From assembly GCA_029939575.1 (NCBI GenBank), contig JAOZSR010000012.1, positions 1-56,194 on the forward strand: a stretch of 56,194 bases of DNA, written 5' to 3'. Each line of letters begins with the position of its first letter. The stretch's first letter is position 1. Positions 1-8,024 of this stretch are shown piece by piece. This DNA is from Fidelibacterota bacterium. GTDB lineage: Bacteria; Fidelibacterota; UBA2242; JAOZSR01. The notes under the pieces are model-generated. The model had not been told where the DNA came from. It did no database searches and was given only the letters and a program-made list of their open reading frames with translations. Made by a program: the position numbers and the translations under genes.

Positions 1-92
1 AATTGAAAATTCATAATTGATAATTAATGGTTGGTCTGTTTGAAGATAAATATCATAAATGAAGTGAACAAAAATAAAAGTAGGAGTATTTT
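1..92. other. Leader of cheW, no gene
   Basis: AT-rich sequence with no coding signal. It holds an AGGAG ribosome-binding site at about 81-86, placed for the cheW start at 93. The promoter of the chemotaxis block is probably outside the window to the left. Confidence 0.5.
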
Positions 93-560
93 ATGGGAGA
101 TAGTGATAAAAAAATACAGGAATTGAATGAGGGTTCATCTCAGTTATGTTGTTTCTACATCGGGGACACTATTTGTGGAGTAAATATAAATCATATCCAG
201 GAAATTAATAAAGATCCGATAATAACATCGGTACCATTGTCAGAGGACTATATCCTTGGAATTATGAACTTACGCGGCCAAATAGTTACAGTTTTGGATT
301 TAGGACAAAAACTAGGTTTGAAAAAATCAGAAGATCAGCAAAAGAGTCGGGTAATTATTGCTAATTGGAAAGATGAAAAAATTGGACTTAAAGTAGACCG
401 TATTGCAGATGTGGTTACCTGTTATCATAAAGATATTACAGCACCTCCGTCAAATATTAACGGACTTCAGGTTAAATATATGGATGGAGTATATCAGGAC
501 GCAAGTGGTTTGATAGCAATTTTGGTAGTTGATAAAATATTAGACGAAGAAACAAAATGA
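93..560 (+). CDS. cheW: Chemotaxis coupling protein CheW
   Basis: CheW is the cytoplasmic scaffold that couples chemoreceptors to the kinase CheA. At 155 residues it is a single CheW domain of normal length. Visible hallmarks are the opening segment CCFYIGDTICGVNINHIQEI, the conserved LRGQIVTVLDL segment around residues 60-70 and a C-terminal half ending in LVVDKIL. The ATG at 93 follows an AGGAG ribosome-binding site. It is followed after 51 nt by cheB and then cheR, so the three are probably co-transcribed. No cheA or receptor gene is in the window; they may lie further left. I am confident of the family. Whether the output is a flagellum, pili or another motor cannot be told from here. Confidence 0.93.
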   Translation: MGDSDKKIQELNEGSSQLCCFYIGDTICGVNINHIQEINKDPIITSVPLSEDYILGIMNLRGQIVTVLDLGQKLGLKKSEDQQKSRVIIANWKDEKIGLKVDRIADVVTCYHKDITAPPSNINGLQVKYMDGVYQDASGLIAILVVDKILDEETK

Positions 561-611
561 TCATTAAATATAAATTTCTGAAAATAATGTCATAATAATG
601 GAGAAATGATT

Positions 612-1694
612 GTGATAAAAGTATTAGTAGTTGATGATACAATTTTTTACAGAAAAATAATCGGAGATGTTTTATCAGAGATTCCGGAAGTTGAGGTTGT
701 TGGCCGTGCTCCTAACGGGAAGATTGCATTATCACGGATAAAAGGTTTAAAACCTGATCTTATTACTCTTGATGTTGAAATGCCGATAATGAATGGTTTG
801 GAATTATTACAGGAAATTAATGTTTTAAATCTTGAAATTGATTGTGTAATGGTTAGTTCAAAAACACAAAAGGATAGTGAAATCACAATGGAGGCTCTCA
901 GTTTGGGGGCTTTTGATTTTATCCCAAAGCCAGATGTTGGTTCACCGGAAGAAAACAAAAAACAACTTCGGGATAAAATCAGAATAATAATTTCAGCATA
1001 CAAACGACGAAAACAATTGAGATCAGTTTTAACAGGACGCTCTGTTGTAGATAAATCTGATATCAGACTCAAAAAAAGTATAGATAAACAAAAAAATTTT
1101 TTTGATATTAAGAAGAGGACAGAGAAATCTCAGGTAGTTGTAATCGGTGTTTCCACAGGTGGTCCAAATGCTTTAATAGAGGTGTTACCAAAATTACCGG
1201 AGAAATTAAATGTACCGATTTTTCTTGTACAGCATATGCCGGCAATGTTTACTACTTCCTTAGCCAAAAGTTTAAATGCTAAATGTAAGTTAAAAGTTGT
1301 TGAAGGAGTTAACGGGCAAAAAGTTGAACCGGATACAGTTTATATTGCTCCTGGTGGAAAACAAATGAAAGTTGCTGTTGGAGCCGGATTGGAAAAAATA
1401 ATCAGGATTACAGACGATCCTCCTGAAAATAGTTGCAAACCAGCTGTAGATTATCTTTTTCGTTCAGTGGCACGGGTTTATGGCTCAAAGGTAACAGCTA
1501 TTATTATGACAGGAATGGGTTCAGATGGGAAAATTGGTATGGCAGTGTTAAAATCTTCCGGAGCTGTCAGTATTGCTCAAAATGCGGAATCCTGTGTGGT
1601 TTATGGAATGCCAAAAGCAGTGATTGATGCTGATCTTGTGGATATTGTTTCGCCTTTAAAAAATATTCATAATGAAATTTTAAAAACTATTTAA
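612..1694 (+). CDS. cheB: Chemotaxis methylesterase/deamidase CheB
   Basis: CheB removes methyl groups from, or deamidates, receptor glutamates during adaptation. Counted from the upstream ATG at 606, residues 5-125 form a response-regulator receiver with the acidic pair D10/D11, phospho-acceptor D56 (DLITLDVEMP) and conserved K108. A linker of about 50 residues leads to the esterase domain with its full Ser-His-Asp triad: S183 (GVSTGGP), H210 (VQHMP) and D307 (TGMGSDG). I prefer the GTG start at 612. GGAGA lies at the right spacing upstream of it but almost touches the ATG at 606, and the resulting protein begins in the typical CheB way (IKVLVVDD). It lies between cheW and cheR. The function is secure; the two-codon choice of start is a detail. 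Confidence 0.93.
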   Translation: MIKVLVVDDTIFYRKIIGDVLSEIPEVEVVGRAPNGKIALSRIKGLKPDLITLDVEMPIMNGLELLQEINVLNLEIDCVMVSSKTQKDSEITMEALSLGAFDFIPKPDVGSPEENKKQLRDKIRIIISAYKRRKQLRSVLTGRSVVDKSDIRLKKSIDKQKNFFDIKKRTEKSQVVVIGVSTGGPNALIEVLPKLPEKLNVPIFLVQHMPAMFTTSLAKSLNAKCKLKVVEGVNGQKVEPDTVYIAPGGKQMKVAVGAGLEKIIRITDDPPENSCKPAVDYLFRSVARVYGSKVTAIIMTGMGSDGKIGMAVLKSSGAVSIAQNAESCVVYGMPKAVIDADLVDIVSPLKNIHNEILKTI

Positions 1695-1712
1695 ACAAAA
1701 TCGAATGGTTTT

Positions 1713-3038
1713 ATGAAAAAAATATCAAAAGAAGAACAACAAGTATTAACAAAATATATTTATTCCATTTCAGGAATTTCCCTGGATGATAGCAAAGATT
1801 ATTTACTTGAATCCAGGTTAAAACCATTATTGGAATCTTACCATTGCAATACCTACAGTGAATTATATTATAAATCAAAGTCTGACAAGACGGGAGAACT
1901 AAAAGAGAAAATAATTGATGCAATTTCTACAAATGAAAGTTTGTTTTTCAGAGACTTAAAACCCTTTGATTTATTAAAGAATAAAGTAATTCCTGATTTA
2001 ATTGATAGACGGAAAAATGTTATGAAAAACGGAGTAACTCCCTTGCGGATTTGGAGTGCGGCTTGTTCTTATGGGCAGGAAGTATATAGCATTGGTATTA
2101 CATTGTATGAAATGTTGATGGATATAAATAAATATGATATTAATATTTTAGGTACAGATATAGCAGATGAAGCAATCGCCCGAGCCAGTTATGGTAAATA
2201 TAATAAATTTGAAATTGAACGGGGAATGAAAAAGAATCTTCTCTTGAAATATTTTAACAAAGTTGGTGATAGTTGGCGAATCAAAGATAATATCAGAATG
2301 TTGGCAACTTATAAAAAACTAAACTTGATGAATCCATTACAGGGATTGGGTACTTTTGATATTATTTTTTGTCGCAATGTAGCTATTTATTTTTCTAAAG
2401 CTGATAAAGTGAAACTTTTTAGAAAATTGGAACAATCTCTGGCTGATGATGGATATTTGTTTTTAGGTGGTTCTGAGAATTTAAATGGTATTTCAACAAA
2501 TTTTATGTCAGAGCAATATTTGAATGGAATTTTTTATCAGAAACGGAATTGGGCTGAAAAGGTTAAATCCGGCAAAAAGCCGGCTTATACGACGGGATCA
2601 CAGGTCAGACCTGTAATTCGCAAACCGGTTTTATCATCACGTCCAAAGCCTTCTGTCAAAAAAAGAAAGCCGGTAAAAATAAAACCGGTAATTCCAAAAA
2701 TCAAAGCTGAATCAAAAATATTAATGTCAGACCAAAAACCAAATATACTTAAACCGGAAGAAGCCAAACCGAAAATTGACAACACACTTATTGATAAGTT
2801 AAAAGAACCTGAACAACTACTACCTGAAATTAATACAGAAATAAAAGAAACAACTATAGAAAAAACAAGTAATATAATTCGGCGAACATATAAAGAACAT
2901 AGTTCATTTTTAACAAATATTAGGAACAAAAAGGGAGCGGGTACTCCGATGTCTTTTGGGAAAGTACAATCCTCGAAAGGTTCTTTACTGGCTGCCATCA
3001 GAGACAGGCAGAGTGAGAAAAACAAGGTTTCAGTATAA
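1713..3038 (+). CDS. cheR: Chemotaxis methyltransferase CheR with long Lys/Pro-rich tail
   Basis: CheR transfers methyl groups from S-adenosylmethionine to receptor glutamates. Residues 1-75 are the N-terminal helical domain, with TNESLFFRD at 73-81. Residues 76-280 form the SAM-binding fold, with WSAACSYGQEVYS (motif I region), GTDIADEAIARASYGKY and FDIIFCRNVAIYF. The usual length is about 270-290 residues, but this protein has 441. The extra 160 residues are rich in Lys and Pro, are probably disordered, and end in a more complex segment at about 395-441. The tail shows no TPR or other domain I recognise. The start ATG lies 18 nt after cheB and its ribosome-binding site is weak, suggesting coupling. 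The extension may be a docking or targeting element; that is inference. Confidence 0.92.
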   Translation: MKKISKEEQQVLTKYIYSISGISLDDSKDYLLESRLKPLLESYHCNTYSELYYKSKSDKTGELKEKIIDAISTNESLFFRDLKPFDLLKNKVIPDLIDRRKNVMKNGVTPLRIWSAACSYGQEVYSIGITLYEMLMDINKYDINILGTDIADEAIARASYGKYNKFEIERGMKKNLLLKYFNKVGDSWRIKDNIRMLATYKKLNLMNPLQGLGTFDIIFCRNVAIYFSKADKVKLFRKLEQSLADDGYLFLGGSENLNGISTNFMSEQYLNGIFYQKRNWAEKVKSGKKPAYTTGSQVRPVIRKPVLSSRPKPSVKKRKPVKIKPVIPKIKAESKILMSDQKPNILKPEEAKPKIDNTLIDKLKEPEQLLPEINTEIKETTIEKTSNIIRRTYKEHSSFLTNIRNKKGAGTPMSFGKVQSSKGSLLAAIRDRQSEKNKVSV

Positions 3039-3065
3039 TAAAAATATGAAAACGAAGAAATAGTT

Positions 3066-3704
3066 TTGACAAACAATCAAAGAAAGAGCCCTTTAATATT
3101 ATTAGTTGATGATTTAGTTAACAATATTAGTTTACTTAAGGATATATTAATTAATGAAAATTATCAAATTATTTCAACTACAAAAAGTATAGAAGCCCAG
3201 AAAATAGCAGAAAAATCAAAACCTGATCTTATTTTACTTGATATAATGATGCCGGAGATGGATGGCTTTAAAGTATGTGAAAAGTTAAAAAAAAATGAAG
3301 AGACCAGGAATATTCCAATAATCTTTTTGACTGCGAAAACTGATATAAAGGATATTATTTTAGGATTTAAAACCGGAGCGGCAGATTTTGTTACAAAGCC
3401 CTTTAATTCAGCTATTTTATTAGCCAGGATAAAGACCCATATCGATCTTAAGAAAACTATTACAGATCTTGAAGAAGCTCTTAGCGATATTAAAAAACTT
3501 TCCGGTTTGTTGCCAATTTGTTCATTTTGTAAAAAAGTAAGAAATGATACCGGATATTGGGATGAAGTCGAAAATTTTATTCAGAACCATTCAGAAGCCC
3601 AGTTTTCACATGGAATTTGCCCTACATGTATGAAGGAAAAATATCCTCAATATTACAAAGATTTGAAAAATGAGGGAAAAGTTAAAGATATTGATATGAT
3701 ATAA
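3066..3704 (+). CDS. Response regulator with C-terminal Cys4 motif
   Basis: A receiver domain covers residues 8-130, with phospho-acceptor D59 (DLILLDIMMP), T89 and K111 (VTKPF). There is no DNA-binding or enzymatic output domain. A short helical linker at 130-146 leads to a compact tail with C152-x2-C155 and C185-x2-C188, including GLLPICSFCKK and SHGICPTCM. I know this tail from the ends of many bacterial sensor kinases and regulators; it probably binds a metal such as zinc, but its role is unknown to me. Translation appears to start at TTG 3066 behind GAAGAAA, 27 nt after cheR. It belongs to the chemotaxis block and could serve in signalling or as a phosphate sink. Confidence 0.85.
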   Translation: MTNNQRKSPLILLVDDLVNNISLLKDILINENYQIISTTKSIEAQKIAEKSKPDLILLDIMMPEMDGFKVCEKLKKNEETRNIPIIFLTAKTDIKDIILGFKTGAADFVTKPFNSAILLARIKTHIDLKKTITDLEEALSDIKKLSGLLPICSFCKKVRNDTGYWDEVENFIQNHSEAQFSHGICPTCMKEKYPQYYKDLKNEGKVKDIDMI

Positions 3705-3909
3705 TTCCTTTTAATTGTTACAATGTAATTATTGAATTTTTTTCGGGTAGTAAATAAAGAAAATATTTCAGATTAATTTTACATTTATAATAAATATAAT
3801 AGAAAATTTATCCCACAATTTTAGCTTGTTTTTTTCAAAATAATTCTGCAATTTTCAATTAATTAAAAATATTCTTTATATCATTGAAATGGAAAATAGG
3901 AGTTAGATA

Positions 3910-4515
3910 ATGAAAAAATTTAGATTAGTAATTGTTCTTGGAATGGTTATTAGTTTATTGATTGGTTGTGGCAAGCAGGCTGTGGAAGACGAGCCAGTTG
4001 CAGAAAAACCAGTTCTGGAAAAACAGGTGCAGGATACTGTAGTAACAGAATCTGTACAGGATACAGTAAGTGCTCAGGAATTAACACAGGAATCTGAAAA
4101 GGTAGAAGAAGTACTGGAAGTCATTGCTGAAGGTGATAGTGTAGATATTTTCTATATGGTCAAACCTGATGATTATCTGGCCAAAATTGCAAAAAATGAG
4201 TATGATAATTATGAAATGTGGAAAATGATCTATAAGTGGAATCGTACAAAAATTGGTGACAACCCTAATTTAATATATCCATATCACGAGTTTTTGTTAA
4301 AAAAACCTAAAGATAATGCAGAGCCACTTGAATATGATTATTACGAATATAGGGTAAAACAAACCGAATCTCTCTGGACAATTGCAGGGAAAGAATACGA
4401 TAATAATTATGCCTGGATTGTAATTTTGAGAGATAATGCTGATGTTTTGGGATCTGATTTAAGAAAAATCGCTCCGGGAACGGTTTTACAATTACGTACA
4501 GCAGTATTTAATTAA
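3910..4515 (+). CDS. LysM-domain lipoprotein
   Basis: This is a 201-residue exported lipoprotein. It has a short signal peptide with the lipobox LIGC (Cys at residue 21), an acidic Glu/Val/Gln-rich linker to about residue 78, then two LysM-like modules. The first is near 79-135 (YMVKPDDYLAKIAKNEY) and the second near 142-198 (YRVKQTESLWTIAGKEY). LysM modules bind peptidoglycan, so the protein probably ties the outer membrane to the cell wall. The ATG at 3910 has a strong AGGAG site. A rho-independent terminator follows at 4547, and 205 nt separate it from the upstream gene, so it is probably a single-gene unit. Confidence 0.85.
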   Translation: MKKFRLVIVLGMVISLLIGCGKQAVEDEPVAEKPVLEKQVQDTVVTESVQDTVSAQELTQESEKVEEVLEVIAEGDSVDIFYMVKPDDYLAKIAKNEYDNYEMWKMIYKWNRTKIGDNPNLIYPYHEFLLKKPKDNAEPLEYDYYEYRVKQTESLWTIAGKEYDNNYAWIVILRDNADVLGSDLRKIAPGTVLQLRTAVFN

Positions 4516-4546
4516 TTCAATATTTGTCATAGAAATATTTTATTTT

Positions 4547-4574
4547 GTCGGGCTTTTTAGCCCGACTTTTTTTT
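4547..4574 (+). terminator. Rho-independent terminator after the LysM lipoprotein
   Basis: A perfect 8-bp stem (GTCGGGCT paired with AGCCCGAC) encloses a TTTT loop and is followed by eight T residues. It lies 31 nt after the stop codon. Confidence 0.9.
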
Positions 4575-4687
4575 ATTTTGAAATTAAAATGTGAGACTTT
4601 GTTCAGGTAAAAAAAATAATACTACAATCCTGAGGAATGATTTTTTTTATATCGATTTTAATAAAGAACTAATATAAGAAGAAAATA

Positions 4688-5551
4688 ATGATTTGGTATT
4701 TTATTACACTATTTTCCGGTTTTGCTTTTGCAACAGCTGATACATTATCTAAAAAAGAAGCAAAATATACGCCTGCTATCGTTTTGGCCTGGGTCAGAGA
4801 GGCTTATGCTTTACCTTTTATAGTTCCTCTGTTGTTTTTTATAGAAATTCCGGAATTGGATAAAATGTTTTGGATTGCTATTGCAATTTGTGTGTTCATG
4901 GATTTCATAACTACAATATTATATATGCGGGCTATTCAGATAGCGCCTTTGTCTCTGACAATTCCATATATGGGTCTGACTCCAATTTTTTCAATATTTA
5001 TTTCTATGATTGTTTTGGGTGAAAGTGTGACAATAATTGGTCTGATCGGGATCGTTTTTATCTCTATTGGAACTTATATTTTGCAAATTGATAAAGCAAA
5101 ATATGGATTATTTGCCCCGATTATTGCGATTTTTCAAAACCGAGGTTCTCTGTATATGCTGATTGTCTCTTTTTGTTATGCGATTACTGCAAATGTGGGA
5201 AAAGTTGCTATCCAACATTCCTCGCCGATATTTATGGCAATTGTTTATTTTGTACTTTTAGCTTTTGCGTTTACTCCATTTGTGATTTTTCATTCCCGGG
5301 GTAGCAGACAAAATATGTTTTCCCATATTAAAGGAAAATTGGGGATAGGTTTTTTTATGGCAGCCATGGCAATTAGTCATTTCATGGCTATTAGTATGGT
5401 AAATGTAGCATATATGATATCGATAAAACGGCTAAGTATTCTATTTGCAATCATATATGGTATTTTGATATTTGGTGAAAAAAATATCCGTGAAAGAATC
5501 ACCGGAGGGATAATTATTATAATTGGGGCAGCGTTTATTGCTTTTGCATGA
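4688..5551 (+). CDS. EamA/DMT-superfamily membrane transporter
   Basis: This 287-residue protein is almost entirely hydrophobic, with about ten membrane helices in two five-helix halves, the layout of EamA (DMT) transporters. The first half contains PYMGLTPIFSIFISMIVLGE, matching the conserved end of an EamA repeat. The second half ends similarly with SIKRLSILFAIIYGILIFGE. Substrates in this superfamily range from amino acids to sugars and drugs and cannot be inferred here. The ATG at 4688 follows a purine stretch (AAGAAGAAA). It stands alone between a terminator and a repeat-bearing intergenic region. Confidence 0.85.
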   Translation: MIWYFITLFSGFAFATADTLSKKEAKYTPAIVLAWVREAYALPFIVPLLFFIEIPELDKMFWIAIAICVFMDFITTILYMRAIQIAPLSLTIPYMGLTPIFSIFISMIVLGESVTIIGLIGIVFISIGTYILQIDKAKYGLFAPIIAIFQNRGSLYMLIVSFCYAITANVGKVAIQHSSPIFMAIVYFVLLAFAFTPFVIFHSRGSRQNMFSHIKGKLGIGFFMAAMAISHFMAISMVNVAYMISIKRLSILFAIIYGILIFGEKNIRERITGGIIIIIGAAFIAFA

Positions 5552-5562
5552 ATATGATTGAG

Positions 5563-5643
5563 AGATTCTTTGTTGCTATGTTGCCTTAGACTATGTCCGG
5601 CTTTTGACAGAAAGACAGGTTCGAACCGTTTTACGATTCCATC
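5563..5643. repeat. Dispersed 81-bp intergenic repeat, copy 1
   Basis: This stretch aligns without gaps with 23535-23615 at about 84 percent identity by eye. Shared blocks include GACTATGTC, GAAAGACAG and TTTTACGATTCCATC. Both copies are intergenic, and no open frame spans them. No transposase is nearby, so it may be a non-autonomous element or a structural repeat. Confidence 0.75.
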
Positions 5644-5707
5644 ATGTATTAATAAAACAAATCATACCAGGATTTGTTAATGCGATGTTTTTTCCTATTT
5701 ATCCCAG

Positions 5708-6790
5708 CTAAATTGTAAAGTTGCTAATTCTTTTTCCGTAAATAACATTTATTCCTGATTCTTTGGCCCGGATCAGAAAACCACGATGAGGTCTGTGAGC
5801 CAGAAATATTATTCCACGAGCATTAAAATGGTTTATAGTTGCTTTAACAAAATTTAGTTCAGTATAGGATTCTTTTGTAATGGGAAAGGAAAAGCATTGA
5901 AAAATATAAAGGTTGGCGCCCCTGATCATAGAAATATCCAACATGGACTCTATATTCAGATCTTTAGGGATTGAGTTTCTGTCAATTCTAATATCCAGCC
6001 TGGCATCGTCATGTTGAGAACGGTGAATTCTTAAAAAAACCAATTCCCTTAGCCAGCCTCCTTTGAATAAAAATTCTGCTGCTTGTTTTTTTATTTCTAC
6101 CTTATTTTCTTTATTGGAATTACTAAAGGTAAAGTTCATTGATGAATTTGAAGATGTGTATTCTATTATTAGATTGATTCCGTTGTAACTAAGATTCCAC
6201 TTAGTATCCCTTTTTTCATTTCCCATTTGATTCCATTCTTTCTGAATTTTATCAATGAAAGGGACAACATGGTCAATATTGTTTCCTATAAAATAGGATA
6301 ATTTGCTTCTTTTTCCGATTTCCGGATCAAACCGCTTACCTGTTGCGATTTTACAATTATATAAATTGAAATATTCATTTACAGTAAAATTATAATGACA
6401 AGATTTGACTTTTCCAGTAGCAATGTCAATAACCCTGGAGTATTCAAAATCTAAAAATGAGACTGTTTTACCTGCCTTTTTAAAAGTTTCGGCGGCTAAT
6501 AAAGAGTAGAGTTTTTCTCCACCTGTAACATTCATTATTATTTCATGATCGGGAAAATCCTTAATGATCTTCTCACAAGCATTGATAAAATCCGGAATGT
6601 CGTCTTGCTGATATTTTCTTATTTCTATTTCAGGAGAAAAGTGCTGGCTTATTGTTTTATTCACTTGTTCAATTACCGGGAGATATCGGGAGCCTGAAAG
6701 CCACACAATTTTATTTGGTTTATGGATAAAATTTCCAATATATCCGGGAATTGGGGATTTGTTTTCCAGGCATATTTCTAAGATTTCCAT
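5708..6790 (-). CDS. CARF-domain protein of the Card1/Can2 (DUF1887) type, nuclease site degenerate
   Basis: Numbered from an upstream TTG at 6802, the N-terminal half is a CARF-like nucleotide-sensing domain with the ligand-loop motif NVTGGEK at 91-97. The C-terminal half (about 165-364) follows the restriction-like fold of Card1/Can2, with GGWLREL at 248-254 and a core at 285-304. In active family members cyclic oligoadenylate made by type III CRISPR complexes switches on DNA/RNA cleavage through an Asp plus a Glu-x-Lys pair. Here D289 is kept but the later pair reads Q302-x-F304, so catalysis is probably lost. I choose the ATG at 6790 because GGAG lies six bases upstream of it. No cas gene or CRISPR array is visible; the gene stands alone on the minus strand. 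Confidence 0.75.
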   Translation of the reverse strand: MEILEICLENKSPIPGYIGNFIHKPNKIVWLSGSRYLPVIEQVNKTISQHFSPEIEIRKYQQDDIPDFINACEKIIKDFPDHEIIMNVTGGEKLYSLLAAETFKKAGKTVSFLDFEYSRVIDIATGKVKSCHYNFTVNEYFNLYNCKIATGKRFDPEIGKRSKLSYFIGNNIDHVVPFIDKIQKEWNQMGNEKRDTKWNLSYNGINLIIEYTSSNSSMNFTFSNSNKENKVEIKKQAAEFLFKGGWLRELVFLRIHRSQHDDARLDIRIDRNSIPKDLNIESMLDISMIRGANLYIFQCFSFPITKESYTELNFVKATINHFNARGIIFLAHRPHRGFLIRAKESGINVIYGKRISNFTI

Positions 6791-7251
6791 TTTTGACTCC
6801 AATTGAGAAAAATATTTAGACTATTTTACCAGTTCTTGCTTAAATCTATAATTCAATTTAAGGATATTAAACCAAATTTCAAGGATTAATTTCAATGTCT
6901 TTTATATGAAGTTATTAGAATTGGATTTTCCGATAAATATTTTATTCATGTGGTTACAGGAGTTAAATAATTTTGTTTAGAAGTTTTGGATATCTAAACA
7001 GAATCGGGATTATGAAATACCTACGGTCATTTTATGGTTAATAAATGTTGATTGAAAAATAATAAAAAAAATGGAATTTAATACTTTCAAAATGGAATTT
7101 TTTTTGTAAATTCTTTTTGCATTGCTTTATACTAAAGTTGAAACAGTTGAAATGTTTCAAGGTTCTTTTTAAGATTTTTATAAAATTAAATAGTTATTTA
7201 TCTGAAAATGCTGACTATTAAAAATAGAGAATGTATAAAAAGGGATATGGC
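6791..7251. other. Divergent intergenic region
   Basis: About 460 bp between the minus-strand CARF gene and a plus-strand regulator must hold both promoters. The near-consensus hexamer TATACT lies at about 7127, without a good -35 box. A small inverted repeat (GAAACA, 7-nt gap, TGTTTC) at 7140-7158 could be an operator. The sequence AAAATGGAATTT occurs twice near 7070-7100. No open frame here looks real. Confidence 0.35.
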
Positions 7252-7944
7252 ATGAGTAAAGAAATTGAAGTACCGGCTGAAATTGTAAAGCTAAGGAAAC
7301 ATTTGCATCAACTTGAAGACCGTTTAAGTGGAAATCTTAATCTTGGTCATGAAATCAATGATAAATTAGCAATTATTTTAGGAGCTGCCGAGCACTTATG
7401 GGAAGGGATTGATAAAAAAGATTTCTATCTTACTCAAAACATTCGGTCTATTATTACTGCAGTTGATAGGATAAAACAATTGAATGAAGAGGTTGAAAAA
7501 ACTGTTTTAAGTGCTTTGCCTCCATCAAAACGAAATGGTTCTGAGTGGCTGAAAGACGAGCCGGATGCACATGCCGGTCAGGTAAATATTTTACTTGCTG
7601 ATGATGATAAAGACATCAGGATGATTTTGGGTAGTTTTATTGATAGTTATGGATACAATGTTATGTGTGCATCTGATGGTAGCAAGGCTCTTGAAATATT
7701 TAAAAGTAGCAAGGTAGATCTTGTAATTACCGATGTGAAAATGCCAAATCTTGATGGGATCAAATTTTTAAAGGAAATTAAAAAAAGCAAAAAGAATATA
7801 CCGGTTATCCTGATTACCGGTTTTGATAAAAGGGTTCCCATGAAACTTGCGGAAGATGACGAAGAAGTATTTTTTCTACGCAAACCTTTTAAACAAAAAC
7901 TGTTAAGAGAAGTAGTTGATAAAGCATTAAAAATCAAAACTTAA
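7252..7944 (+). CDS. Response regulator with N-terminal histidine-kinase-like dimerisation segment
   Basis: Numbered from the upstream ATG at 7231, residues 20-95 are two helices resembling a HisKA dimerisation domain, with LGHEINDKLAIILGAAE at 38-54 like the H-box of sensor kinases (candidate H40). No ATP-binding kinase domain follows. Residues 118-235 are a receiver with D124/D125/D126, phospho-acceptor D168 (DLVITDVKMP) and K218. Such a protein could relay phosphate from His40 or form dimers with a kinase; both are inferences. The ATG at 7252 is the better start because AGGGA lies six bases upstream, while the ATG at 7231 has only a weak site. It is a single gene followed by an inverted repeat. 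Confidence 0.82.
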   Translation: MSKEIEVPAEIVKLRKHLHQLEDRLSGNLNLGHEINDKLAIILGAAEHLWEGIDKKDFYLTQNIRSIITAVDRIKQLNEEVEKTVLSALPPSKRNGSEWLKDEPDAHAGQVNILLADDDKDIRMILGSFIDSYGYNVMCASDGSKALEIFKSSKVDLVITDVKMPNLDGIKFLKEIKKSKKNIPVILITGFDKRVPMKLAEDDEEVFFLRKPFKQKLLREVVDKALKIKT

Positions 7945-7965
7945 TATATAATACTATTAATACTG

Positions 7966-8003
7966 AACAAATAAATCAAAGATATTCTTTCGATTTATTT
8001 GTT
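7966..8003 (+). terminator. Long AT-rich hairpin between regulator and peptidase genes
   Basis: A perfect 12-bp inverted repeat (arms AACAAATAAATC and GATTTATTTGTT) encloses a further AAAGA/TCTTT pairing. It lies 21 nt past the regulator stop and is followed by the T-rich ATATTTT. It could be a weak terminator or a binding site in the leader of the M14 gene. Confidence 0.5.
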
Positions 8004-8024
8004 ATATTTTAATAATGGAGAATA

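Noticed and set aside
2585-3076. 163-codon open frame on the minus strand opposite the cheR tail
   Set aside because: It is a low-complexity mirror of the Lys/Pro-rich tail, with no ribosome-binding site or family match.
5618-5627. GGTTCGAACC looks like a tRNA T-arm
   Set aside because: No acceptor, D or anticodon arms can be built around it, and the segment lies inside the dispersed repeat, whose second copy changes these bases.
5708-6790. Type III CRISPR-Cas locus
   Set aside because: Only the CARF protein is present; neighbours are a transporter, a repeat and a response regulator.
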